Part shown: in pieces, positions 35,788 through 44,224 of the stretch
Layout: every line of letters starts with the position of its first letter
Position numbering within the stretch: position 1 is the stretch's first letter
Source of the DNA: JBBQZU01 sp038207425
Lineage (GTDB): Bacteria; Bacteroidota; Bacteroidia; Flavobacteriales_D; Cryomorphaceae
Direction: 5' to 3'
Length of the DNA: 64,000 nt
NCBI GenBank assembly: GCA_038207425.1
Contig: JBBQZU010000012.1
Span: 1 to 64,000 of the forward strand
The notes under the pieces: model-generated
The model's input: the letters and a program-made list of their open reading frames with translations, nothing else
Told to the model about the DNA's origin: nothing
Databases searched by the model: none
Position numbers and translations under genes: made by a program

Positions 35788-37248
35788 TTAGAGCTTTATT
35801 ACAGACGTAATCTGAATTCCGCCGGTATGCTGGAATTTGAAGATGTATTTGCCGGAAGGCATATTTGACAGGTCGTGAACAATATAGCGCTGGCTGGTAA
35901 ATTCACGAATATCAAGTTGCGTGCCTTGCTCATTAAACACTCGGTAGAAACCTGTTCTCGGAAGTCCAAGATCTATAGTAACACGTGCAAGGGTAGGGTT
36001 AGGCCATGTCTTTAAAGAACCTTTCACCGCGTTGCTTACTGGATTAAAGTTGAACAACAACCCTGAAAGTGCTATACCATCTAAAAGGAGGGTACTACCT
36101 ACCTGTGGCTCCATAGCCTCCATAAACTTGCTCGATTCGAACATGATCGACATGGCATCGGCAGTTACAAAATTCTGCTCAAGCTCTTCAGCAAAATTAT
36201 ATTCCACTTCTTCCCAAGTTTCATTGCCATTGAGGTCAATACTTTTCCAGTATACAGGTACAAATCCATTCTCAATTTCCTGGTAAAAGGTTATCTGGAC
36301 CATTGCCACATCATCATTCACTGAGGTATACTTATAGTGAAATGACAGGGTGGTTTGGGTTTCATTGAGCATAATGTTTGGCACAACTTCACCATCGGTG
36401 CTTTCAGCCAGCCAAACCCTACCCACTTGGGTCCAATCGCTCTCAGGCTGAATGGTCATAAGCTTCATGCTGTAATTTCCAGAATTGGCTGCATCCCATG
36501 GCTCATAGGTAGGGTGAAATGGGTCTACATCCACAACGGCATCGTCGGGAGTCCAGATAGGTTCTACATATGACCAGCCTTCAAAATTACCAGCCGGTAC
36601 TAGGTCATTAGAATTAGTAAATAAAATATTGTCCACTTCTACAAAAGCTCCTTCTACAAAGTTCTGATCGCTATTGAGCACATCGGCACATACAATTCCA
36701 ATTACACACTGGTCAGGAGTTTCGCCAAGCGGACCACCAAAATCCCATTGCATATTTGTCCAAGTCATTTCGCCTGAAAGGGGAAACATAAAAGTACCGG
36801 CTCCCATATTGCCATTGCCCACAGGTACGCCATTGTTTTTGAATTGCACGACTACAAATCCGGGAGATGATTCAGGTATATTGAATCTTATATCCATAGA
36901 AATACCAGTTACACTGCTACTGCTCGCAGGAAATCCTCCTTCGAATAGCAATCCTTCGCCTTCCTGATTTGGGGTTTGGCCCGTGATAAACCATCCAGCT
37001 ACCAGTTCGTCGCCTGCATATTTGGTTTCAACCCTCAATCCGGAACCGGTGGGGCTGCTTATGCGGTTCACATTCAGCGAACCATCATTAAAGAAAGTCT
37101 CATAGTTTGAGCTCATGGTAGAAATACCCATGGCCGGGTGTTCGAAAAGGATCATTTTAGTCCAATTTTCAAAACCGCCATTAAGAATCTGGGCATTTGC
37201 TGACCAGGTTGGTATAATCAATACCAATGGGAGTAAAATTTTTCTCAT
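35788..37248 (-). CDS. Secreted T9SS protein with two carbohydrate-binding-like domains
   Basis: A 486-residue protein with a signal peptide ending ANAQ. Two jelly-roll-like halves start with related strings, LNGGFENWT (residue 20) and VPAGNFEGWS (about 217), each followed by a 180-residue beta-rich domain, similar to PCMD/CBM-type glycan-binding folds. The last 75 residues form a type-A T9SS tail (LKTWPNPTLARVTIDL ... PSGKYIFKFQHTG). No catalytic motif is apparent. Position in the alpha-glucan locus suggests a surface binding role, which is inference. Confidence 0.7.
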   Translation of the reverse strand: MRKILLPLVLIIPTWSANAQILNGGFENWTKMILFEHPAMGISTMSSNYETFFNDGSLNVNRISSPTGSGLRVETKYAGDELVAGWFITGQTPNQEGEGLLFEGGFPASSSSVTGISMDIRFNIPESSPGFVVVQFKNNGVPVGNGNMGAGTFMFPLSGEMTWTNMQWDFGGPLGETPDQCVIGIVCADVLNSDQNFVEGAFVEVDNILFTNSNDLVPAGNFEGWSYVEPIWTPDDAVVDVDPFHPTYEPWDAANSGNYSMKLMTIQPESDWTQVGRVWLAESTDGEVVPNIMLNETQTTLSFHYKYTSVNDDVAMVQITFYQEIENGFVPVYWKSIDLNGNETWEEVEYNFAEELEQNFVTADAMSIMFESSKFMEAMEPQVGSTLLLDGIALSGLLFNFNPVSNAVKGSLKTWPNPTLARVTIDLGLPRTGFYRVFNEQGTQLDIREFTSQRYIVHDLSNMPSGKYIFKFQHTGGIQITSVIKL

Positions 37249-37355
37249 GCTTACATCATTTAAGTTTCAAGTCCATAGCCGGACTCATCGTTTCAGGCCA
37301 GATGTACGGATGAAAAAAACTAATGTTTCGGAAAAAAGCAGTGCTTTAGCACAAA

Positions 37356-39002
37356 TCAGGAGCGCATACGCTTCCAAGCATTGATCAACCCGTTGGTGCC
37401 CGCATCATGCGATATTACGAGAGATTCATCTTGCAGCTCAGGTAAGATTTTACCCGCGAGTATTTTGCCGAGTTCCACACCCCACTGATCGAATGAGAAT
37501 ACATTCCAGATGATGCCTTGCACAAAAATTTTGTGTTCATACATGGCTATAAGGCTGCCGAGAGTATGGGGGTTGATGTGCTTTACCAATATTGAGTTTG
37601 TAGGTCTGTTTCCAGGAAAGACCTTATGAGGGGTGAGCGCTTTTACCTTCGCTTCGTTCATTCCACCTGCGCGCAATTCTGTTTCTACTTCCGCAGCAGT
37701 TTTGCCCTTCATTAGGGCTTCGGTTTGTGCGAAGTAATTTGCGAGCAACTTTGGATGGTGGTCGCCAAGTGGATTGTGCGACACTGCAGGTGCTATAAAA
37801 TCGCAGGTTATAAGCTTCGAACCTTGGTGAATAAGTTGGTAAAAGGCATGCTGTCCGTTGGTGCCTGGTTCACCCCAAATTACAGGGCCTGTTTGGTAAG
37901 CAACAGAATAGCCGTTGCGGTCGGTGGTTTTACCATTGCTCTCCATGTCGCCCTGCTGAAAATAGGCTGCAAAGCGGTGCATATACTGGTCATAGGGTAA
38001 TATTGCGTGACTCTGAGCATCAAAGAAGTTATTGTACCAGATACCTAGCAATGCAAGTACTCCGGGCATGCTATGAGCTCCTTCCTTGCGGAAATGCTCG
38101 TCCATGGCTGCCGCACCTTGCAGCAGTTCTTCAAAGCGGTTGAAACCTACCGCAAGGCATATTGGAAGACCTATGGCTGACCATAGTGAATATCGCCCCC
38201 CTACCCAATCCCAAAACCGGAACATATTGGCAGTGTCAATTCCAAAAGCACCCACAGCAGCTTCATTGGTAGAGAGTGCCACGAAATGCTTCGCCACGGC
38301 CCCGGCGCTGCCGCCATTGGCGAGAAACCACTCACGCGCTGAAAGGGCGTTGGTCATGGTTTCCTGTGTGGTAAAGGTTTTGGATGCAATGATAAAGAGG
38401 GTGGTTTCCGGATTTATTTGCCGAAAGGCTTCGGCTATATGGGTGCCATCAACATTGCTTACAAAATGCAGCTTGAGGCGGGTTCGGTATGATTTCAATG
38501 CCTCGGTAACCATCACAGGGCCTAAATCAGACCCGCCGATGCCAATGTTTACAATATCTGTAATCTCTTTACCTGAGTAGCCTTTCCAATTGCCGCTTAC
38601 TACCCTTTCGGTAAATGATTTCATCTGTGCCAATACTGCGCGAATTTCGGGCATCGCATCCACACCATCAATCATCACAGCGCCGGCACCCTGATAGCGG
38701 AGCGCTGTGTGCATTACGGCCCGGCCTTCGGTTTCGTTTATTGGGCTTCCGCCAAAAAATGCTTCAATGGCTTCGCCCAGACCACACTCGGCGGCCAGGG
38801 CGTACAGCGTGCTCATTACTTGCTTGTCTATCCGGTTCTTGCTGTAGTCAAGTAGTATATTCTCAAAACAAAGGGTGAAATCATTGAATCGCTCAGGGTC
38901 ATTTTCGAACAGGCTGCGCATATGCACTCTGCCCATACATTCAGCTTCGGCCTTCAGCTTGCTCCAAGCCGCAGTTTCAGTGGGGTTCACCTTTGGTAGC
39001 AT
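37356..39002 (-). CDS. pgi: Glucose-6-phosphate isomerase
   Basis: A 548-residue classic PGI (not the cupin type). Signatures: VNIGIGGSDLGPVMVTEAL, FIIASKTFTTQETMTNA, the catalytic Glu area SNGKTTDRNG, and the C-terminal IISHDAGTNGLIN region. It converts glucose-6-phosphate to fructose-6-phosphate. It is the last gene of the large operon, seven bases after aldolase, linking maltose phosphorolysis to glycolysis. Confidence 0.97.
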   Translation of the reverse strand: MLPKVNPTETAAWSKLKAEAECMGRVHMRSLFENDPERFNDFTLCFENILLDYSKNRIDKQVMSTLYALAAECGLGEAIEAFFGGSPINETEGRAVMHTALRYQGAGAVMIDGVDAMPEIRAVLAQMKSFTERVVSGNWKGYSGKEITDIVNIGIGGSDLGPVMVTEALKSYRTRLKLHFVSNVDGTHIAEAFRQINPETTLFIIASKTFTTQETMTNALSAREWFLANGGSAGAVAKHFVALSTNEAAVGAFGIDTANMFRFWDWVGGRYSLWSAIGLPICLAVGFNRFEELLQGAAAMDEHFRKEGAHSMPGVLALLGIWYNNFFDAQSHAILPYDQYMHRFAAYFQQGDMESNGKTTDRNGYSVAYQTGPVIWGEPGTNGQHAFYQLIHQGSKLITCDFIAPAVSHNPLGDHHPKLLANYFAQTEALMKGKTAAEVETELRAGGMNEAKVKALTPHKVFPGNRPTNSILVKHINPHTLGSLIAMYEHKIFVQGIIWNVFSFDQWGVELGKILAGKILPELQDESLVISHDAGTNGLINAWKRMRS

Positions 39003-39009
39003 CGTTCGG

Positions 39010-40080
39010 TCAGGCGTTTCGGTTTATACAATTCAGGTCTTCGAATGCTTGCTTGAGGCGCGCAACGAAACTCTCTTCTCCTTTGCGGAGCCATACCCTT
39101 GGATCGTAGTACTTTTTATTTGGCTTGTCAGCACCCTCCGGGTTACCTATCTGGCCTTGCAGGTAGCCTTCATTGGCTTTGTAATATTGGCGAATACCAT
39201 CCCAATATGCCCACTGCATATCGGTATCTATATTCATCTTGATCGCACCGTAAGAGATGGCTTCTCTTATCTCAGCCTGTGATGAGCCTGAACCGCCATG
39301 GAATACAAAATTCACCGGCTTGGCTGCTGTATTGAATTTTTTGGTGATGTAGTCCTGTGAGTTTTTTAGGATAATTGGTTTGAGTGATACATTGCCGGGC
39401 TTGTATACACCGTGCACATTTCCGAAAGCTGCAGCCACGGTGAAATTTGGCGATACAGCCTTTAGTGTTTCATATGCGTAGGAAACTTCTTCGGGTTGGG
39501 TATAGAGTTTAGAACTGTCAATACCACTGTTGTCAACGCCATCTTCTTCGCCACCGGTTACACCAAGCTCAATTTCAATGGTCATTCCCATTTTCTTCAT
39601 ACGCTCAAGGTATTTGGCGCAGGTTTCGATATTTTCGTGAATCGGTTCTTCGCTCAGGTCGAGCATGTGCGAACTGTAGAGTGGCTGACCGTTTGATTTG
39701 AAAAAACGCTCACCTGCATCGAGCAGTCCGTCAATCCAGGGCAATAACTTTTTTGCAGCATGGTCGGTGTGGAGTATTACAGGCACATCATAGGCTTTAG
39801 CCATTTCATGCACATGGAGAGCGCCGGAAATACCACCTACTATCGGGCCCTTTTGTCCTTCAGATGTTACGCCTTTGCCTGCAAAAAACTGTGCACCTCC
39901 ATTGGAAAACTGCACAATAACCGGCGAATTCACCGCATGGGCAGCTTCCAGAACTGCATTTACAGAGTTGGTGCCAATAACGTTTACAGCCGGCATGGCA
40001 AAACCTGCTTCGTTTGCATATTTCAGCAACTCAGTAACTTCTTGTCCGTGAAGTACTCCTGAGCGAAATTTCTTACTCAT
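39010..40080 (-). CDS. fbaA: Class II fructose-bisphosphate aldolase
   Basis: A 356-residue zinc-dependent aldolase. It shows the metal-site strand VPVILHTDHAAKKLLPW, HSHMLDLSEEPI, EIELGVTGGEEDGVDN, and GSGSSQAEIREAISYGAIKMNIDTD for phosphate binding. It splits fructose-1,6-bisphosphate into DHAP and glyceraldehyde-3-phosphate. It follows mgsA by two bases and precedes pgi by seven. Confidence 0.97.
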   Translation of the reverse strand: MSKKFRSGVLHGQEVTELLKYANEAGFAMPAVNVIGTNSVNAVLEAAHAVNSPVIVQFSNGGAQFFAGKGVTSEGQKGPIVGGISGALHVHEMAKAYDVPVILHTDHAAKKLLPWIDGLLDAGERFFKSNGQPLYSSHMLDLSEEPIHENIETCAKYLERMKKMGMTIEIELGVTGGEEDGVDNSGIDSSKLYTQPEEVSYAYETLKAVSPNFTVAAAFGNVHGVYKPGNVSLKPIILKNSQDYITKKFNTAAKPVNFVFHGGSGSSQAEIREAISYGAIKMNIDTDMQWAYWDGIRQYYKANEGYLQGQIGNPEGADKPNKKYYDPRVWLRKGEESFVARLKQAFEDLNCINRNA

Positions 40081-40082
40081 AT

Positions 40083-40466
40083 CTAGGGTTTTAATCTGGT
40101 TAATTTAAATCCGTCCACGATCAATTGCGCTGTAGCGGGGTTGGTAGCCAAAGGTACATTATGTACATCACACAGCCGCATCAGCATGGCGATATCCGGC
40201 TCGTGGGGGTGCCTGTCCAGCGGATCGCGAAAAAACATTACGCATTGCACAGAACCTCCGGTAACCATTGCTGCTATCTGAGCATCGCCACCGCGCGGCC
40301 CGGAGGCTACTTTTTGCACCAGCAGACCTGCTCGTTCTACATGCGAGCCGGTAGTTCCGGTAGCCACGAGTTGAACCCCGGCTTGTTTCAGAAAATCAAA
40401 ATTCTTCATGAGAAAAGCCACCATTTCTGCCTTCTTACCATCGTGGGCGATCAGTGCAAATTTCAT
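40083..40466 (-). CDS. mgsA: Methylglyoxal synthase
   Basis: A 127-residue protein with all family blocks: IAHDGKKAEM, ATGTTGSHVE, KVASGPRGGDAQIAAMV (containing the catalytic Asp), and FFRDPLDRHPHEPDIAML. It turns DHAP into methylglyoxal and phosphate, an overflow branch that frees phosphate when sugar phosphates accumulate. Its start overlaps the stop of the amylase gene by four bases and it sits next to the aldolase that makes its substrate. Confidence 0.95.
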   Translation of the reverse strand: MKFALIAHDGKKAEMVAFLMKNFDFLKQAGVQLVATGTTGSHVERAGLLVQKVASGPRGGDAQIAAMVTGGSVQCVMFFRDPLDRHPHEPDIAMLMRLCDVHNVPLATNPATAQLIVDGFKLTRLKP

Positions 40467-41830
40467 TGTGTATGAAATATGTGGTATCCGAAAGGAGCAA
40501 GTTCAAGGCCATTGGCTGCAATAGCTCCCAGGCTTTCGTTGTCAAACAGGGGGCTGAACGCTCCTGAAGGCAGATTCTCAAAGGTAACCTTGGTGGTCTT
40601 GTCTGAAAGGTTGCAAATCGTTACAACCTGGTGGTCACCTTTGGTGCGCATGAATGCGTAAACATTCTCGTTGTCTGTTGAATTAATTCGCTTAAAATCG
40701 CCTCCGAAAGGTCCATTCCACAGGGCTTCATTGGTAGTGTGAAGCTTTAGCAACTTGGTATAAAACTCCTGGAGGCGGTATTCGCCCCAGCGCACGGTAT
40801 CTTTCTCAAAAAATGCAAGAACGTGGTTCATTGCCGCTTCCTGCCCGCTGTATACCAGTGGCATACCATCAATGGTAAAGGCTAGGACGGCGTAAGTTTC
40901 ATTTCCTTTTTCGCCAAAACGGACAAACTCAGTACCGTTCCAGGAATTTTCATCGTGGTTGGTGGTAAAGTACATACGGTATGCATTCGCCGGAATTTTT
41001 TCATCCTTTGTAGCCATGTAAGAGTCAATATCAGCAAGGGTTTTTTCGCCTTTTGCAATACCGTTCATGATATGCAGGAACTCCCAACCGTAGGCAGCAT
41101 TGAAAGCATTTTCGTGCAAATCAATTTGCTCTGCTTCAGCAAGCAGATACACATCAGGGTTCACATTGCGGAGTGCAGCGGCGCATTCGTTCCAAAAATC
41201 AGTAGGTACGGAGCCTGCAACATCACAGCGGAAGCCGTCCACCCCAGCTTCACTCAACCAAAAGGCCATGGCATCTATCATGGCAGCGCGCATTTCAGGA
41301 TTGTCAAAATTGAGGTCCGCTACATCCCACCAGTCGGTACCAACAGGTGGTTGGAGCTTTCCGAGTGAATCGAGATTGTACCAGTCAAGGTGGGTTTCGG
41401 TCCATACATTGTCAAAAGCGCTGTGATTGGCTACCCAATCAATAATCACTTTCATACCCAGGCGGTGCGCTTCGGCTACAAGGGCATCAAAATCGGCCAT
41501 GGTACCAAACTCAGGATTCACTGCCTTGTAGTCCTTTACTGAATAGTATGAACCCTTTGTTCCTTTGCGGTTCACTTCGCCAATAGGATGTACCGGCATC
41601 AGCCAGAGAATTTTAACGCCCATGGTGCTAATCCGCTCCAGGTCAGTAGTTAGGGCGCTGAAGGTGCCTTCGGCAGTATGCTGCCTGATATTGGCTTCGT
41701 AAATACTGGCGTTCTTTGACCACTCTGGGTGCACAAGCCCTTGAGGGGTTGCGTTTACTACTTCAGGCTGTGGGCTGTTGCAGGCAGTCAGTATAGCAAG
41801 AGCGCTTATTAAGATCAAAAATTGTTTCAT
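40463..41830 (-). CDS. GH13 alpha-amylase-family lipoprotein
   Basis: A 455-residue lipoprotein (lipobox ILTACN). Barrel motifs: VIIDWVANHSAFDNVW (region I), GVDGFRCDVAGSVP (nucleophile Asp), YLLAEAEQIDL (acid Glu) and FTTNHDENSWNG (region IV). Shorter than the secreted amylase and without extra modules, so it is likely an exo- or maltogenic periplasmic or surface enzyme. It lies between another GH13 lipoprotein and methylglyoxal synthase within the large operon. Confidence 0.92.
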   Translation of the reverse strand: MKQFLILISALAILTACNSPQPEVVNATPQGLVHPEWSKNASIYEANIRQHTAEGTFSALTTDLERISTMGVKILWLMPVHPIGEVNRKGTKGSYYSVKDYKAVNPEFGTMADFDALVAEAHRLGMKVIIDWVANHSAFDNVWTETHLDWYNLDSLGKLQPPVGTDWWDVADLNFDNPEMRAAMIDAMAFWLSEAGVDGFRCDVAGSVPTDFWNECAAALRNVNPDVYLLAEAEQIDLHENAFNAAYGWEFLHIMNGIAKGEKTLADIDSYMATKDEKIPANAYRMYFTTNHDENSWNGTEFVRFGEKGNETYAVLAFTIDGMPLVYSGQEAAMNHVLAFFEKDTVRWGEYRLQEFYTKLLKLHTTNEALWNGPFGGDFKRINSTDNENVYAFMRTKGDHQVVTICNLSDKTTKVTFENLPSGAFSPLFDNESLGAIAANGLELAPFGYHIFHTQ

Positions 41831-41833
41831 GGT

Positions 41834-44224
41834 TTAGTTGGTTAGGATTTGAAATGAAACGGGTGGAAGGGTTATAGTAAGGGTACGGCCTGATACTTCA
41901 TGGGGTATTTGATTAAGCCCTTTCAGGTTTTCAATATTATAATGTTGGGGTACATCAAATGAAATAGTGGCAGTCATGGCTGATGTGTTGAACAAAACAA
42001 TGGCCGATTGATCAAAGTAATTTCTGATGTAGGCCAGCTCTGTAATGTTGATGTGCAGGGTAAGCAAATCTCCATAAATCAGCGCTATATGGTCCTTGCG
42101 AAGGTTGGCGATGGCTGTAACCTTGCTCAGCATCTGCGCTTCATCACTGCTCAGGTCTTTTCCAAATCGCATCATTCTTCGGTTGTCAGGGTCGCCGGCA
42201 CCGGGCATACCAATCTCATCACCATAGTATATTACCGGTATGCCGGGCACGGTAAAGTTGAAGGCGTGAAGCATTGCGAGGCGGCTATATCCGGTGGTAT
42301 CAGATATTTCAATTTTTCGGGTCCAGCCTGCCAGCTTGGCATTTTCTGCAAAACTCACAGAACCGTCGGCGAAGCTGATAAAGCGGGGGCGGTCCTGATT
42401 GCCTGAGATATTTCCCATAAGGTGGTGGTCGCCGTATGCGGTGAGACTTTGCATAAGCACACGGTGCAGATTTTCCATTCCACCATCGCTTTTTGCGAAA
42501 GCAGCTACTGCTGCATCATAGAGATTGAAGTCAAACTGCGAATCGAGCAATCCACTACCAATGTAGCTGCCTATCAACTCAGGATTGCCATAGGTTTCGC
42601 CAATTTGGTAAATGGTTCGGTTTTCGGGAACTGATACACGGTATTTGAGTTTTCGCGTAAGCGTGCGCCAAAATCCAATCGGTATGTGCTTGGTGGCGTC
42701 GTGTCGAAAACCGTCTATATTGTAGTTTTCAAACCAAAAAAGCGCTGAGTCGGTCATTGCATCCACTACTTCTGGTCGCTCCAAATCAAGTGTAGGCATG
42801 AAGGTATCAAACCAGGTAGTAAGGCGGTATTCATCCCAGCGTTCGGTATTCAGCGTGCCGTCAGGAAGATAAAGATTAGTAGCCCAATCAGGATGCTGCT
42901 TGTACACCGGGTGTTCCTGGTGCACGTGGTTGGCAACATAATCGAGTAGAATATTAAAATCGTCCTTATGCGCTGCTTCGGTGAGTTTTCGCAATTCATC
43001 GGCTGTGCCAAATCTAAAATCTACCTGCGATGAAGAGATAGGCCAGTAGCCGTGATATCCTGAAAACTTGCTGCGCACTCCACCCATATCCCAAAGGCCA
43101 TAAGCGCCAAGAGGATTCTGGGTTATTGGCGACAGCCAAATGGTATTGGTTCCAAGCTTTTTAAAATAACCATCATTTACTTTTTGCAATACACCGGCAA
43201 GATCGCCCCCGTAGTAATTTGCAGGTGGGAGTATTTCAGGATCATTTACAGGCTTATCGTTGCTCTTTTCACCATTTACAAAGCGGTCGACCATCATAAA
43301 ATACATGGCATAACTCTGCTTATCAGTACGGTCAAGATTTTTGGTACTTCTTACGGGCTTACCTTTGGCAAGTGGTATGAGCAGATCGTTGGAGCGTTCA
43401 GTTTCTTCACAACCATACACCCTGATATGGCTTCGGTCGAGTTTGCGGGCCGGGGCAGGCACTGCAATGGCAATTCTGTTTGAGCGGCGGGAATATCTCT
43501 CGGGAGTGATCTGTTGGTTTTCCCAAAGTATCAGCGGGCTATTCATCGTCTCAGGATAGAATACCACCACTGAATCGCCCAACATGCCGAAGGTGGCAAT
43601 AGAAGGCCGGTCGTGGGCACTGCCTACACGGAATGTGGAGTTAAAGCCACCTTGCCCATTGTCTTTCTTATTAAGATTGTTGGGATCGAGCATGTCGCGC
43701 CCATCCTCTACAACGAGGTATTCATAAAGCCCCGGAGGCAAGATAAGTTCTGTGGTCCACACATCGTCTTCGTTGCTCAGGATGGTGGCCTTGTGGTTCC
43801 AGCCATTGAAATTTCCTTTGAGGGCTACTTCGCGCACATTTGGCGAAAGCGGCTCATAGCTGAAATTAAAAGCGGTACTCCTGCTCCTGAATATGGGAAT
43901 ATGATATGCTACACCTTTATATACCACATTAAGCGCACTTACACTGCGTGTTGCTTCAAATTCATTTACAATAATCAAAGCGCTATCGGCCATATAAATA
44001 TAGCCAGCACTGTCAGCCATGGCAACCGATTCGATTCCTGTGGCCTCTTCAAAATAATCCAAGAGATAAATCCTGGTAATTCCATAACTGAGCTGCACCG
44101 GACTTGCCAATCCGACTATAGCATTGCCATAAACAAAATCTGTTTCGGAAGCTTCATCAGTACTGCACCCTGGGATGCAAAGCAATAGCAGGGTGCCTAA
44201 TGTTGATAACCTAAGTGTCATCAT
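41834..44224 (-). CDS. GH13 alpha-amylase-family lipoprotein (SusG-like) with NQD in region IV
   Basis: A 796-residue lipoprotein (lipobox CIPGCS). An N-terminal domain is followed by a CBM48-like E-set (EVALKGNFNGWNHKATI, about 130-200) and a GH13 barrel: ILLDYVANHVHQEHP (region I), NIDGFRHDATKHIP (nucleophile), YQIGETYGNPEL (acid Glu), and ISGNQDRPRFIS in region IV, where Gln replaces the common His before the transition-state Asp. The start overlaps the maltose phosphorylase stop by four bases. Probably the cell-attached amylase of the pathway. Confidence 0.9.
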   Translation of the reverse strand: MMTLRLSTLGTLLLLCIPGCSTDEASETDFVYGNAIVGLASPVQLSYGITRIYLLDYFEEATGIESVAMADSAGYIYMADSALIIVNEFEATRSVSALNVVYKGVAYHIPIFRSRSTAFNFSYEPLSPNVREVALKGNFNGWNHKATILSNEDDVWTTELILPPGLYEYLVVEDGRDMLDPNNLNKKDNGQGGFNSTFRVGSAHDRPSIATFGMLGDSVVVFYPETMNSPLILWENQQITPERYSRRSNRIAIAVPAPARKLDRSHIRVYGCEETERSNDLLIPLAKGKPVRSTKNLDRTDKQSYAMYFMMVDRFVNGEKSNDKPVNDPEILPPANYYGGDLAGVLQKVNDGYFKKLGTNTIWLSPITQNPLGAYGLWDMGGVRSKFSGYHGYWPISSSQVDFRFGTADELRKLTEAAHKDDFNILLDYVANHVHQEHPVYKQHPDWATNLYLPDGTLNTERWDEYRLTTWFDTFMPTLDLERPEVVDAMTDSALFWFENYNIDGFRHDATKHIPIGFWRTLTRKLKYRVSVPENRTIYQIGETYGNPELIGSYIGSGLLDSQFDFNLYDAAVAAFAKSDGGMENLHRVLMQSLTAYGDHHLMGNISGNQDRPRFISFADGSVSFAENAKLAGWTRKIEISDTTGYSRLAMLHAFNFTVPGIPVIYYGDEIGMPGAGDPDNRRMMRFGKDLSSDEAQMLSKVTAIANLRKDHIALIYGDLLTLHINITELAYIRNYFDQSAIVLFNTSAMTATISFDVPQHYNIENLKGLNQIPHEVSGRTLTITLPPVSFQILTN

